Assembly (NCBI GenBank): GCA_963169045.1
Contig: CAUJDF010000070.1
Location: forward strand, 1-64,000
DNA: 64,000 nt
Direction: 5' to 3'
Origin: Myxococcota bacterium
GTDB taxonomy: Bacteria > Myxococcota_A > Bradymonadia > UBA7976 > UBA1532
Part shown: piece after piece, positions 8,716 to 18,492 of the stretch
Layout: each line of letters opens with the position of its first letter
Numbering within the stretch: position 1 is the stretch's first letter
Made by a program: the position numbers and the translations under genes
The notes under the pieces: generated by a model
Seen by the model: only the letters and a program-made list of their open reading frames with translations
Told to the model about the DNA's origin: nothing
Database searches by the model: none

Positions 8716-9344
8716 CGCCGCCACGCCTTCCCGGTGGATGGATCGAGGACCCACTCGCCGTCGCCGGCGTCGTACACCACGACGCCACTTTCGACGCGCG
8801 TGCGCTCGGGGCGCGCCGGCACCGGAACCTCGAGTCCGCGCGTGAGCTTGCGGCCGTCGCGCACCCAGCCGGCCACGCCGTCGGGCGCCGACGAGATCCA
8901 GAGCAGCGATCCGTCGGGCAGCGCGAACGGGCGGTCGCTGCGGCCGTCGCGGGTCACGGCGACGGGCGCGCCGCCGGGCGCGACCTTCCACACGTCGCTG
9001 TCGGGCGGGAGCGTCGAGCGCGCGAAGTACACGGTGCCGTCGGCGGCCACGGAGAGGCCCGGCAGCGCGCCCTCCGCCACCGGGCGCCCGTCGACCACGA
9101 GCCTGCGCGTCGCGTCGACCCACGCGCGGCCGCCGGGCGCCACGCCGATCACGCGGTCCACGCGGCGCCACTCGTCACCGGCGCGCGCCCACAGCGTCCT
9201 CGGCGCCGGCGACTCGGGCGGCGTCGGCCCCGGATCGGCCTCGAGCCGCAGGTGCGCCGCGCCCGTGACCGGCTCCGCCGGCGGCTTGCCCGCGTCGCCA
9301 CACGCGGCCAGCGACAATGTCAACGTGAACCAGCGCCACCCCAT
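8712..9344 (-). CDS. Lipoprotein with propeller-like repeats, coupled to M23 peptidase
   Basis: 210 residues. The signal peptide ends SLAACG (lipobox LAAC). The body has repeated Gly-Trp/Val-Asp motifs (GGRAWVDA, DGTVYFAR, DGSLLWIS, DGVAGWVR) that resemble blades of a small beta-propeller. The stop codon overlaps the ATG of the M23 peptidase gene, so the two are probably translated together and may act at the same place on the cell surface. Upstream only 26 bp separate it from the divergent M50-like gene. Function not recognised. Confidence 0.7.
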   Translation of the reverse strand: MGWRWFTLTLSLAACGDAGKPPAEPVTGAAHLRLEADPGPTPPESPAPRTLWARAGDEWRRVDRVIGVAPGGRAWVDATRRLVVDGRPVAEGALPGLSVAADGTVYFARSTLPPDSDVWKVAPGGAPVAVTRDGRSDRPFALPDGSLLWISSAPDGVAGWVRDGRKLTRGLEVPVPARPERTRVESGVVVYDAGDGEWVLDPSTGKAWRR

Positions 9345-9370
9345 CGCCGGAAATGATAGAGGATGTGCCC

Positions 9371-10051
9371 ATGTCGCGTCCCCCTTCGTCGCTGTGGTGG
9401 CTGCTGGGCTTCGCCGCGCTGACGGTCGTGTTCTGGCACTCGGCCGTCCTGTTCCCGCTGCGCGCGTTCGTGGTGCTCGTGCACGAGGCGGGGCACGCGC
9501 TCGCCGTGCTGCTCACCGGAGGCGAGGTGCTGCACCTCGTCGTGCGGCCCGACGAGTCGGGCGAGGTGCTGTCGCGCGGCGGCTGGCGCATCCTCGTCTC
9601 GAGCGCCGGCTACGTCGGCACCGCCCTGCTCGGCTCGATGCTGCTGGCGCTCACGCGCAACCCGAAGGCCCACCGCATCGCCGTCGGCATCCTCGGCGCC
9701 GTCCTCGTCCTCGTGACGGTGCTCTACGTGCCGTTCAGCAACCCGTTCGGCTTCGGCCTCGGCCTCGCCTGGGGCGCGCTGCTCCTCGTGATGGCGGTCA
9801 AGCGCTTCCCGCACCTGGCGCGCGTCGTCGACGCCCTCGCGGTGATGCTCTGCCTCTACGCGGTCTACGACTTCGCCGACTACCTGCTCCACGACACCGA
9901 TCGCACCGACGCCGGCATCCTCGCCCGGTATCTGGGCGTCCCCTGGCTCGCGTACCCGATCGGCCTCGGCTGGACGCTCGTCTCGCTCTGGCTCATGTAC
10001 CGCGGGCTGCGCATCGCGCTCGGGACGAAGGCGACGCCGACGCGCGGTTGA
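9371..10051 (+). CDS. M50-family (site-2 protease-like) integral membrane metallopeptidase
   Basis: 226 residues with five or more hydrophobic segments. HEAGHALAVLL (H38, E39, H42) inside an early transmembrane helix is the zinc motif of M50B peptidases; the spacing and lack of a PDZ domain fit the small M50B subgroup. The second metal-ligand Asp is not obvious. The ATG at 9371 is preferred over 9353 because AGAGGA lies eight bases upstream. Substrate unknown. srkA follows after 16 bp, so the two may share a transcript. Confidence 0.78.
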   Translation: MSRPPSSLWWLLGFAALTVVFWHSAVLFPLRAFVVLVHEAGHALAVLLTGGEVLHLVVRPDESGEVLSRGGWRILVSSAGYVGTALLGSMLLALTRNPKAHRIAVGILGAVLVLVTVLYVPFSNPFGFGLGLAWGALLLVMAVKRFPHLARVVDALAVMLCLYAVYDFADYLLHDTDRTDAGILARYLGVPWLAYPIGLGWTLVSLWLMYRGLRIALGTKATPTRG

Positions 10052-10067
10052 CCGCGCCGGAGGACCC

Positions 10068-11066
10068 ATGACCGACATCACCGCCCTCGACGCGAGCCCG
10101 CTCGCCGAGCAGTTCAATCGCCTGTCGCCGGAGAGCGTGCTCGACGCGGTCGAGGCCGGCGGGCGGCGCTGCAGCGGGCGCTTCCTCGTGCTCAACAGCT
10201 ACGAGAACCGCGTCTACCAGCTCGAGCTCGAGGACGCGGAGGGCGAGACCTCGATGGTGGTCGGCAAGTTCTACCGGCCCGGCCGGTGGAGCCGCGACGC
10301 CATCCTCGCCGAGCACCGCTTCCTCGCCGAGCTCGACGAGAACGAGGTGCCCGTCGTGCGCCCGCTCGAGATCGAGCCCGGCCGCACGATCGGCGAGGTC
10401 CACGGCATCCTCTACGCGCTCTTCCCGCGCGTGGGCGGCCGCGCCCCCGAGGAGCTCACCGACGAGCAGCTCGCCCTCCTCGGCCGCCTGCTGGCGCGCA
10501 TCCACAACGTCGGCGCCGACGCGCGCGCCCCGGAGCGCCCCACGCTCACGCCCGCGACCTACGGCCGCGCCAACCTCGCGTACCTCGTCGAGCACCAGGT
10601 CGTCCCGCCCGAGGCGCGCGAGAACTTCGTCGCCACCGCGAACATCCTGCTCGACCGCATCGAGCCGATGTTCCATGGCATTCGGAACATCCGCATCCAC
10701 GGCGACTGCCACCTCGGCAACCTCCTCTGGACGCCCAAGGGACCGGTCTTCCTCGACTTCGACGACATGCTCAACGGCCCCGCCGTCCAGGACGTCTGGA
10801 TGCTCACGCCGAGCAGCGACGCCGAGGGCCGCCGCCAGCGCGAGGTGCTCGTCGAGGCGTACCGCGGCTTCCGCGACCTCGACCCCGCCGAGCTCCGCCT
10901 CGTCGAGCCGCTGCGCGCGCTGCGCTTCATCCACTACGCGACGTGGATCGCGCGCCGCTGGCACGACCCCACCTTCCAGCGCACCTTCAACTGGTTCGGC
11001 ACGCTGCAGTACTGGCAGCGCGAGACGAACGACCTGCGCGAGCAGCTCGCCCGCATCCTCGACTGA
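10068..11066 (+). CDS. srkA: Stress response kinase A (SrkA/YihE/RdoA-type)
   Basis: 332 residues, the usual length. It belongs to the aminoglycoside-phosphotransferase-like kinase fold: HGDCHLGN at 211-218 is the catalytic loop (D213, N218) and DFDD around 230-233 holds the metal-binding Asp. The N-terminal GRFLVLNSYENRVYQLEL and FYRPGRWS segments are characteristic of SrkA, a protein Ser/Thr kinase that protects Gram-negative bacteria from envelope and oxidative stress death. Here it follows a membrane protease rather than dsbA, which accompanies it in enterobacteria. Confidence 0.92.
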   Translation: MTDITALDASPLAEQFNRLSPESVLDAVEAGGRRCSGRFLVLNSYENRVYQLELEDAEGETSMVVGKFYRPGRWSRDAILAEHRFLAELDENEVPVVRPLEIEPGRTIGEVHGILYALFPRVGGRAPEELTDEQLALLGRLLARIHNVGADARAPERPTLTPATYGRANLAYLVEHQVVPPEARENFVATANILLDRIEPMFHGIRNIRIHGDCHLGNLLWTPKGPVFLDFDDMLNGPAVQDVWMLTPSSDAEGRRQREVLVEAYRGFRDLDPAELRLVEPLRALRFIHYATWIARRWHDPTFQRTFNWFGTLQYWQRETNDLREQLARILD

Positions 11067-11195
11067 CCCCGACGCCCGGCGCCGGCGCGCCGCTCGTCCA
11101 GGCCGATGCCTGCGCTGGACCCATGACCGCGTCCGGCGTCCGAGCCACCGTGACCACGCTGGCCTCGCGCCTTCCATCGGAGGCACGATGCGCCC

Positions 11196-11501
11196 ATGCA
11201 GTCGAGACCGAACACCATGGAGGCCGCGCGAGACGAGCTCGCACGATTGCGCGATGAGCGCCGGCGCGCGGGCCGCTTCTTCTGGGCGTTCATCCCGCTC
11301 GGCATCGGCGTGCCGCTGATCATCCTCGGCGATAACGCCGGCACCGCCGTGATGGGCCTCGCCTTCGCCGTCTGGGGCGGCGGCACCGCGCTCGGCTTCA
11401 TCCCCGCGGCCAACCCGCCGAGCCGCTACTACCCGGACACCAACCGCATCCGCTACCTCGAAGGCTACGTCGCCGGGCACCGCGACGACGAGACCGGGTG
11501 A
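11196..11501 (+). CDS. Small membrane protein with two transmembrane segments
   Basis: 101 residues. A basic helical N-terminus (ARDELARLRDERRRAGR) is followed by two hydrophobic segments (WAFIPLGIGVPLIIL; AVMGLAFAVWGGGTALGFI) and a short soluble tail ending in EGYVAGHRDDETG. The start could be 11196 or the in-frame ATG at 11217. No family recognised. It ends 60 bp from the convergent ccoI gene. Confidence 0.6.
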   Translation: MQSRPNTMEAARDELARLRDERRRAGRFFWAFIPLGIGVPLIILGDNAGTAVMGLAFAVWGGGTALGFIPAANPPSRYYPDTNRIRYLEGYVAGHRDDETG

Positions 11502-11561
11502 ACGTTCAGAGGCCCCCGTACCGGAAGCCCACGCGGCGGCATTTCCGACGGACACCGCACC

Positions 11562-13715
11562 TCACGCGCCCGCGGCCGGCGCACGGAGACGAAGCGCGTT
11601 CAGCGTGACGGTCAGGGAGCTGGCGACCATCGCCAGGGCGGCGACCTCCGGGCGCACGAGCCCGCTCATGGCGAGCGGCACCGCCAGCGCGTTGTAGCCG
11701 ACGGCCCAGCCGAGGTTCTGGCGCATGACCCGGAGCGTGCGGCGCGCGAGCGCGAGTGCTTCGGCCACCCGCTCGGCCCCGCCGGCCTGGAGCACGATCG
11801 GCGCGACCGCGGCGGCCGCGTCGGTCGAGCCGGCGACCGCGATGCCGAGGTGGGCCGAGGCCAGCGCCGGAGCGTCGTTGATGCCGTCGCCGACGAAGGC
11901 CACGCGGGCGCCGTCGCGCTGCGCCGCCGCGACCCAGGCCGCCTTCTCCTCGGGCGACTGCTCGCCGCGCGCCTCGGTGATGCCGACCGACGCCGCCACC
12001 CGGCGGACGACGGCCGCCGCGTCCCCCGAGAGCAGCGCGACGCGGCGGCCCTCGGCGACGAGGCGCGCCACCGTCGGGGCCGCCTCCGCGCGAGGGGCGT
12101 CGGCGAGCACGAGGCGGCCGAGCAGGCGGCCGCCGTCCTCCACCCAGACCTCCGTGTCGCCGGTCGCGGGGAAGGGCAGGTCGGCGAACCACGCGCGCGA
12201 ACCGACCCGGACGACGCTGCCGTCGGCCCGCGTCCAGACCACGCCGCGACCGATCACCGCCTCGCGAATGCCGGGCAGGTCGCCGACGCTGCGCGCCTCG
12301 CGGATGGCGCGCCCGACCGGGTGCTCGCTGCCCGCCTCCGCCGCCGCGGCCACGTCGAGCAGCCGCGACGTCGCCACGCCGGCGACGGAGTCGAACGCGA
12401 CCACGCGCGGCCGGCCCTCGGTCAGCGTGCCGGTCTTGTCGAACGCGACCGCCTCCACCTCGGCGGCGCGCTGCAGCGCCTCGGCGCCGCGGAACACGAT
12501 CCCGCGGGACGCGGCCCGCCCGACGGCGACCGCGAGCGCAACGGGCGTGGCGAGCCCGAGCGCGCATGGGCAGGTGACGACGAGCACCGCCACCGCGCGC
12601 AGCACCGCCTCGGCGCCCTGGCCGGTCCACAGCCAGGTGACGAGCCCCGTCGTGACGGCGAGCGCGAGCACGACCGGGGTGAGGCGCTCGGCGAAGCGCT
12701 GCGCCACCGCCTGAAGCTCGGTGCGCTGGTCGACCGCATCGCGGACCTGCTCGGCGATGCGGTCGATGCGGCGCGAGCCGACGGCCCCTTCGACACGCAC
12801 GCGCAGAACGCCCTGGCCGTTCAGGCAGCCCGCGTGGACGCGGTCGCCCTCGCCCACCGGCATCGGACGCGACTCCCCGGTGAGCGGCGAGCGGTCGAGC
12901 CGGGAGCGACCCGCGACGACGAGGCCGTCGAGCGGCACGCGCGCGCCGGGACGCACCTCGACGACCGCGCCCGGGGGGACATCGGCGGCGGGCACCTCGC
13001 GGATGGCGTCCCCGTCGACGCGCCAGGCCGCCTCCGGCGTGAGGTCGAGCAATCGGCGGACGGCGTCGGCCCCGCGCCGCCGGACGGCGTGCTCCACGAG
13101 ACGGCCGACGAGCAGGAAGGTCACGAGCATCGCCGCGGTGTCGAACCAGGTGTGGCCGGCGCCGCGGGCGAGCTCGACCGCCGACAGCCCCCAGGCGCCG
13201 AGCGCGCCGAGCGCGACGAGGAAATCCATGCCCGGCACCCCGGCGCGCAGCGTGCGCAGGCCGGCGCGCAGGAAGCCCCAGCCTCCGACGAAGACGACCG
13301 GCGTGGCGAGAACGCCCGCGGCGAGGCCGACCCAGCGGCGCACGTCCGCGTCGAGCTCCCCGGGCGGGCTCGCATAGAGCACGAGCTGCGCGACCATCGT
13401 CCACATCGCGAACGGGACGCTCACCGCAAGGCGCATCTGGACGACGCGCAGCCCGCCGTCGTCGCCCTCGAGCCCCGACGCCTCCGGCGTGTACGGGCGC
13501 GCCTCGTAACCGAGGGCGCGGACCGCCGCGACGAGACGGTCCTCGGAGACGAGCGCGGGGTCGCCGTCGACCACGGCGACGCCCGTCGCGAAGCTCACTC
13601 GGGCGCCACGCACGCCTGGCTGCTTCTGGAGCACGCGCTCGGTCGCGCGCGAGCAGCTGGTGCACCACATCCCGGCGACGCGGAGCAGGAAGGGGCGCTC
13701 GGCGACGGCGTTCAT
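11562..13715 (-). CDS. ccoI: Copper-transporting P-type ATPase of cbb3 oxidase assembly
   Basis: 717 residues. An N-terminal heavy-metal-associated domain with CTSC (C18-C21) precedes eight membrane helices. The ion-binding CPC lies in TCPCALGLATP (about 381), the phosphorylated Asp in DKTGTLTEG (about 425) and the hinge in GDGINDAPAL (about 608). CcoI/FixI exports or delivers Cu(I) for the CuB centre of cbb3 oxidase. The ATG at 13715 overlaps the ccoP-like stop (ATGA), placing it last in the oxidase operon, which supports this role over general copper export. Confidence 0.93.
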   Translation of the reverse strand: MNAVAERPFLLRVAGMWCTSCSRATERVLQKQPGVRGARVSFATGVAVVDGDPALVSEDRLVAAVRALGYEARPYTPEASGLEGDDGGLRVVQMRLAVSVPFAMWTMVAQLVLYASPPGELDADVRRWVGLAAGVLATPVVFVGGWGFLRAGLRTLRAGVPGMDFLVALGALGAWGLSAVELARGAGHTWFDTAAMLVTFLLVGRLVEHAVRRRGADAVRRLLDLTPEAAWRVDGDAIREVPAADVPPGAVVEVRPGARVPLDGLVVAGRSRLDRSPLTGESRPMPVGEGDRVHAGCLNGQGVLRVRVEGAVGSRRIDRIAEQVRDAVDQRTELQAVAQRFAERLTPVVLALAVTTGLVTWLWTGQGAEAVLRAVAVLVVTCPCALGLATPVALAVAVGRAASRGIVFRGAEALQRAAEVEAVAFDKTGTLTEGRPRVVAFDSVAGVATSRLLDVAAAAEAGSEHPVGRAIREARSVGDLPGIREAVIGRGVVWTRADGSVVRVGSRAWFADLPFPATGDTEVWVEDGGRLLGRLVLADAPRAEAAPTVARLVAEGRRVALLSGDAAAVVRRVAASVGITEARGEQSPEEKAAWVAAAQRDGARVAFVGDGINDAPALASAHLGIAVAGSTDAAAAVAPIVLQAGGAERVAEALALARRTLRVMRQNLGWAVGYNALAVPLAMSGLVRPEVAALAMVASSLTVTLNALRLRAPAAGA

Positions 13716-14308
13716 GGCGAGGGCACCAGTCGCACGAGCTCCGCCTCGCCCTCGATCGGGCCGGCCCGGTCCGCGAGGGCGGCGCGCGCCGCGGCGACGG
13801 TGTCCACCTCGACCGGCGGCGCGCCGTTGCCCCAGGCGCCGCGGGCGTAAGTCAGGATCGCGGCGATCTCCGCGTCGGAGAGCTGGTCGCGGAAGGCCGG
13901 CATCGCGCCCTGGTACGCGTGGCCCTTCACCTGGATGGACCCGCCGAGACCGGCGACGACGATGGACGCGGGGCGAGACGCCGCGCCGAGCACCCACTCG
14001 CTGCCGGCGAGCGGCGGGAAGGCGCCGGGCAGGCCCAGGCCCGAGGCCTGGTGGCACGCGGCGCAGCGCGCCTCGTACAGCGCCTTGCCGTCGATCGCCC
14101 CCCCGCTCGCCGGCCGGACGAGGAGCGCGGCCGGCGTGCGCTGGTCGCCCTCCCCGAAGCGCCCCTCGCCCGCGTCCCTCCAGAGATAGGCCGCGCCCCA
14201 CGCGGCGAGCGCGACCACCAACGCCGCGAACACCGGCGGCATGCGGCGCGGCGCCTCGATCGGCTCGCGGTTCTCGCGGGCGAGGGCCTCGTGGTTGAGG
14301 CGGATCAC
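13712..14308 (-). CDS. Monoheme c-type cytochrome, CcoP-like subunit of cbb3 oxidase
   Basis: 198 residues. One N-terminal transmembrane helix (about 25-43) is followed by a class-I cytochrome c domain with CAACH at 82-86 and a likely Met ligand in GAMPAFRDQLSD. Position after ccoO makes it the CcoP equivalent, but canonical CcoP carries two heme c domains; here there is one. Electrons would pass to CcoO and then CcoN. The GTG start at 14308 overlaps the ccoO stop and has GGGAG upstream. Confidence 0.85.
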   Translation of the reverse strand: MIRLNHEALARENREPIEAPRRMPPVFAALVVALAAWGAAYLWRDAGEGRFGEGDQRTPAALLVRPASGGAIDGKALYEARCAACHQASGLGLPGAFPPLAGSEWVLGAASRPASIVVAGLGGSIQVKGHAYQGAMPAFRDQLSDAEIAAILTYARGAWGNGAPPVEVDTVAAARAALADRAGPIEGEAELVRLVPSP

Positions 14309-14883
14309 GGCACACTCCCTTCCGCCGGCGCGACCGGATAGGTGTGGTCGAGCGAGAGCAGGTAGGCCACGAGGTCGAGCGCCTCGGGCCGCGCCACCGC
14401 CGTCCCGCCGCCGGGCAGGTTGACGACCACGTCCTCGGGGCCAGCGGCGCCCCCCACGTCGAAGAGGAAGCGATGCGCCGGCATGATGCTGCCCGGCACC
14501 ACCGCGCGCGGGTCGTACAGGTGCAGCAGGTGCCAGTCGCGGCTCGGCTGGCGGGCGCCGATGTTGAACAGGTCCGGGCCGGTCCGCATGGTGCCGAGCA
14601 GATGCGGGTGGTCGTAGGCGTAGTCGGCGGGCACCGACGGGCGGCCCCACCCGCGCTCGGCGTCGGGCGCCTGGCGCGGGTCGCGGGGCTGCTGGCTGTG
14701 GCAGTAAATGCAGCCGAGCGCCATGTATGCCTCGCGGCCGCGCGCCGCCTCGGCGGTGTACGGCCGAAGCCCGGCCGGCGCGCCCTCGCCGCGGAGCTGG
14801 GCGTACGGCGCGCCCACGAGCAGGCTGCCGGCCAGCGCGAGGAGCCCGACGGCGCCGAACGCGGTCCCGAGGGCGGCGTTCAC
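14305..14883 (-). CDS. ccoO: cbb3-type cytochrome c oxidase subunit II
   Basis: 192 residues with one N-terminal membrane anchor and a monoheme cytochrome c domain: CIYCH at 58-62, followed by the CcoO hallmarks SQQPRDPR, YDHPHLLGTMRTGPDL and a Met ligand near GSIMPAHR. It relays electrons to the catalytic subunit. The GTG at 14883 overlaps the ccoN stop (GTGA) and is preceded by an excellent AGGAGGT. Slightly shorter than typical CcoO (about 200-240). Confidence 0.93.
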   Translation of the reverse strand: MNAALGTAFGAVGLLALAGSLLVGAPYAQLRGEGAPAGLRPYTAEAARGREAYMALGCIYCHSQQPRDPRQAPDAERGWGRPSVPADYAYDHPHLLGTMRTGPDLFNIGARQPSRDWHLLHLYDPRAVVPGSIMPAHRFLFDVGGAAGPEDVVVNLPGGGTAVARPEALDLVAYLLSLDHTYPVAPAEGSVP

Positions 14884-16517
14884 GACAGCACCTCCTGCGC
14901 GGCGGGCGCCATCGACGTGGCCGCCGCGGCCCGTCGCCGCGACGCCGCCCACAGGATCCCGCCGACGTGCGCCGCGAACACGACGTGCCCCAGCGTCATC
15001 AGCGTCCCGCCGACGCTGCGGGCGAGCAGGTACGGCAGGGTCACCTCGACCGATTCCATGAACGGCCGGCTCGCGTCGAGCATCGCCGCCCCCTGCAGCA
15101 GGCCGCCGATCGACAGGAAGACGACGTAGACGGCGAAGCCGGCGACGACGAGGGCGAAGTGCGCCGACACGAGGCGCGGCCACGGCCACTCGGCGCCCGT
15201 GATGCGCGGCATCAGGAAGTACACGGCCCCGAAGAAGACGAACGTGTTGAAGCCGTACGCGCCGAGGTGCGCGTGGGCGACGGTGTAGTGCGTGAAGTGG
15301 GTGAGCGTGTTCAGGCTGCGCAGCGCGTGCAGCGAGCCCTGGACCGACGCGACGGTGTACATCATCGCGCCGAGCACCACGAAGCGCAGCGTCGGCGAGT
15401 GCCGCAGCGCCGCGAGGCGGTCGAACGCGGTGAAGTGCAGGTTGACCGCCGTCGCCAGCACCGGCACGCACATCGCGACGCTCGTCACGATCGAGAGCGT
15501 GACCACCCACGTCGGGACGGGGCCGCCGATGAGGTGGTGCACCCCGACCTGGCTGTAGAAGAGCGCCAGGGCCCAGAAGGCCAGCAGCGAGAGCTGGTAG
15601 CTGTGAATGGGGCGCCCGACGATCTTGGGGATGAGGTAGTAGGCCGCGGCGAGCGACATCGGCGTGAACCAGAGGCCGAGCACGTTGTGCGCGAACCACC
15701 AGTTCACGAGCGCGTGCTCGACGCCGAAGTGCACGCCGGGCACGTTCGCGACCACGAAGAGGATCGGGAACCAGACGAGCGCCGCGATGATGTACCAGGT
15801 CGAGACGTAGAGGTGCTCGACGCGGCGGTGCTGCAGCGTGAGCAGCAGCGGCACGCCGGCGAGCGCGCCGCCGACGACGAAGAACAGGTCGATCTGCCAC
15901 GGGAACTCGAGCCACTCCACGCCTTCGGTGTGGCCGGTGAGCAGCGCCGCCACGCCGAGCACCATGCCGACGTTCCAGACGAGCGCGCCGGCGACGGCCC
16001 AGCGCCCGCCGCGGAGGGGCGTGCGCAGGAGGCGGGGCAGCAGCCAGAGCGCCACGCCGACGCCGGCCATCGACAGCCAGCCGTAGGCGATGATGTTCAG
16101 GTGCAGGGGCCGCACGCGCCCGAACGTGGTGTAGACCGACGCGTCGAGCACCTCGGGCCAGTGCATCTTGACCGACGCGAGCACCCCCAGCAGCGAGCCG
16201 AGGAGCAGCCAGACCACCGCCGAGACGACGAACCAGAGGACGGGCCCGCGGGACGAGCGGTCGGCGCGCGTGCGGTCGGCCACGTCGGCGGGGGGGCTCG
16301 CCGCGGGCGGTGGGACGCCCAGCGACCGCTGCAACAGCGCGGGCGACGGCGCGACGGGGTCCTCGGCGCGGCCCTCCTCGCCGGGGCCGAAGATCACGCG
16401 CGCGCCGGCGGCCAGGTGGGTGAACTGCCGGCGGCTGACGGCCCAGACGAGGCCCAGAAGGCCGACCACGGCCACGAGGAAACACAGCGCCAGGAGGCGC
16501 GCGAGGGTGTCGTTCAC
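14880..16517 (-). CDS. ccoN: cbb3 oxidase catalytic subunit I with fused CcoS-like N-terminus
   Basis: 545 residues. Residues about 95-540 are the twelve-helix heme-copper oxidase subunit of the cbb3 class; histidines in HALVNWWFAHNVLG and in the late THFTHYTVAHAHLG segment match metal and heme ligand positions. Residues 1-60 (one helix, then SRRQFTHLAAGARVIFGPGEE) resemble the separate assembly protein CcoS (helix, then QFDDL...A.RIL.DD), so ccoS appears fused in frame to ccoN through a Pro/Ala linker. Oxygen is reduced to water with proton pumping at low oxygen tension. The gene is first in its operon, behind a sigma-54 promoter. Confidence 0.92.
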   Translation of the reverse strand: MNDTLARLLALCFLVAVVGLLGLVWAVSRRQFTHLAAGARVIFGPGEEGRAEDPVAPSPALLQRSLGVPPPAASPPADVADRTRADRSSRGPVLWFVVSAVVWLLLGSLLGVLASVKMHWPEVLDASVYTTFGRVRPLHLNIIAYGWLSMAGVGVALWLLPRLLRTPLRGGRWAVAGALVWNVGMVLGVAALLTGHTEGVEWLEFPWQIDLFFVVGGALAGVPLLLTLQHRRVEHLYVSTWYIIAALVWFPILFVVANVPGVHFGVEHALVNWWFAHNVLGLWFTPMSLAAAYYLIPKIVGRPIHSYQLSLLAFWALALFYSQVGVHHLIGGPVPTWVVTLSIVTSVAMCVPVLATAVNLHFTAFDRLAALRHSPTLRFVVLGAMMYTVASVQGSLHALRSLNTLTHFTHYTVAHAHLGAYGFNTFVFFGAVYFLMPRITGAEWPWPRLVSAHFALVVAGFAVYVVFLSIGGLLQGAAMLDASRPFMESVEVTLPYLLARSVGGTLMTLGHVVFAAHVGGILWAASRRRAAAATSMAPAAQEVLS

Positions 16518-16553
16518 GCAGGCTCCGTCGATTGGTGGACGCCGCGCGGCCTA

Positions 16554-16569
16554 GGCAAGCCCCGGGCCA
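16554..16569 (-). promoter_or_regulatory. Sigma-54 promoter of the cbb3 oxidase operon
   Basis: On the minus strand the sequence reads TGGCCCGGGGCTTGCC: GG and GC separated by exactly ten bases, matching the -24/-12 consensus TGGCACG-N4-TTGC. It would start transcription near 16543, about 26 bp before the ccoN ATG. A sigma-54 activator gene is divergent from it. I found it by eye, not by a matrix scan. Confidence 0.75.
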
Positions 16570-16610
16570 CCACGGCCAGGGGCGGTTCCGCCCACGCGCC
16601 TGGCGCTCGA

Positions 16611-16647
16611 CTGCCATTTCTGGCAGAACCTCGTGGCAGGACTGCCA
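16611..16647. promoter_or_regulatory. Two inverted-repeat sites, probable activator-binding sites
   Basis: CTGCCA-TTTC-TGGCAG at 16611-16626 and TGGCAG-GA-CTGCCA at 16634-16647 use the same hexamer in opposite arrangements. They lie about 45-90 bp upstream of the sigma-54 promoter and just upstream of the activator gene's start at 16669, where an enhancer-type activator would bind both to activate ccoN and to control itself. Confidence 0.6.
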
Positions 16648-16668
16648 GTTTCGTCAGGAGGCGCCCCC

Positions 16669-17937
<1,269 letters not shown>

Positions 17938-18013
17938 AGACGCTGACCGCGGCGACCGCGGCTGCGCGACGTCCCGCGGGCCCGCCCGGACGCGGTCCGA
18001 GGGCGAGCGCTGG

Positions 18014-18347
18014 TCAGAGGCAGACCTCGCTCACGCCGTACGGGTCCCGGGCCGCGGTGCAGGGGCAGGCGGGGCTGGGGTCGCCGGCGACGTCGACAGG
18101 TCGAGCTCCGAGCGCTGGTTCTGCCCGCCGAGCCCCCCGAACCGGTGGCCCGACTCGGGATGCAGGCGCAGGCCGTCGGCGATCGGCGGCACGAAGACGC
18201 CGGGCGCCGTCGCGTCCGCCGCGTCAGCCGTCGCGGCGGCGTCGCCGGCAGCCGGCGCGGCATCGAAGCGCCCACCAGGCTCGCCGGTTTCGCGGCGACA
18301 CACGCCTCGAGCAGGATTGCGAATGCCAGTGAGATAGAGCGCGACAT
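18014..18347 (-). pseudogene. Frameshifted small lipoprotein gene
   Basis: A good start (ATG at 18347, GAGGG eight bases upstream) opens a lipoprotein signal, MSRSISLAFAILLEAC, but that frame soon becomes Arg-rich noise. The neighbouring frame then carries an Asp/Ala linker (FDAAPAAGDAAATADAAD) and FVPPIADGLRLHPESGHRFG, and the third frame ends plausibly with CPCTAARDPYGVSEVCL and a stop at 18014. The simplest reading is one lipoprotein gene of about 110 codons broken by two small frameshifts (near 18255-18290 and near 18070-18100), either real decay or sequencing/assembly error. Confidence 0.5.
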
Positions 18348-18492
18348 GGCACCCTCGATGCGGCGAGGTCACACCGCCCCCATCCGACGAAGGGGCGCGA
18401 GCCGAAGCGGGCCGGCCGAACGGCCCCCGCGCAATCGCGGTAGCACGAACCACGCTTTCGCGTAGAATCGGCAAGCCGCGAGGGGGGAAGCC

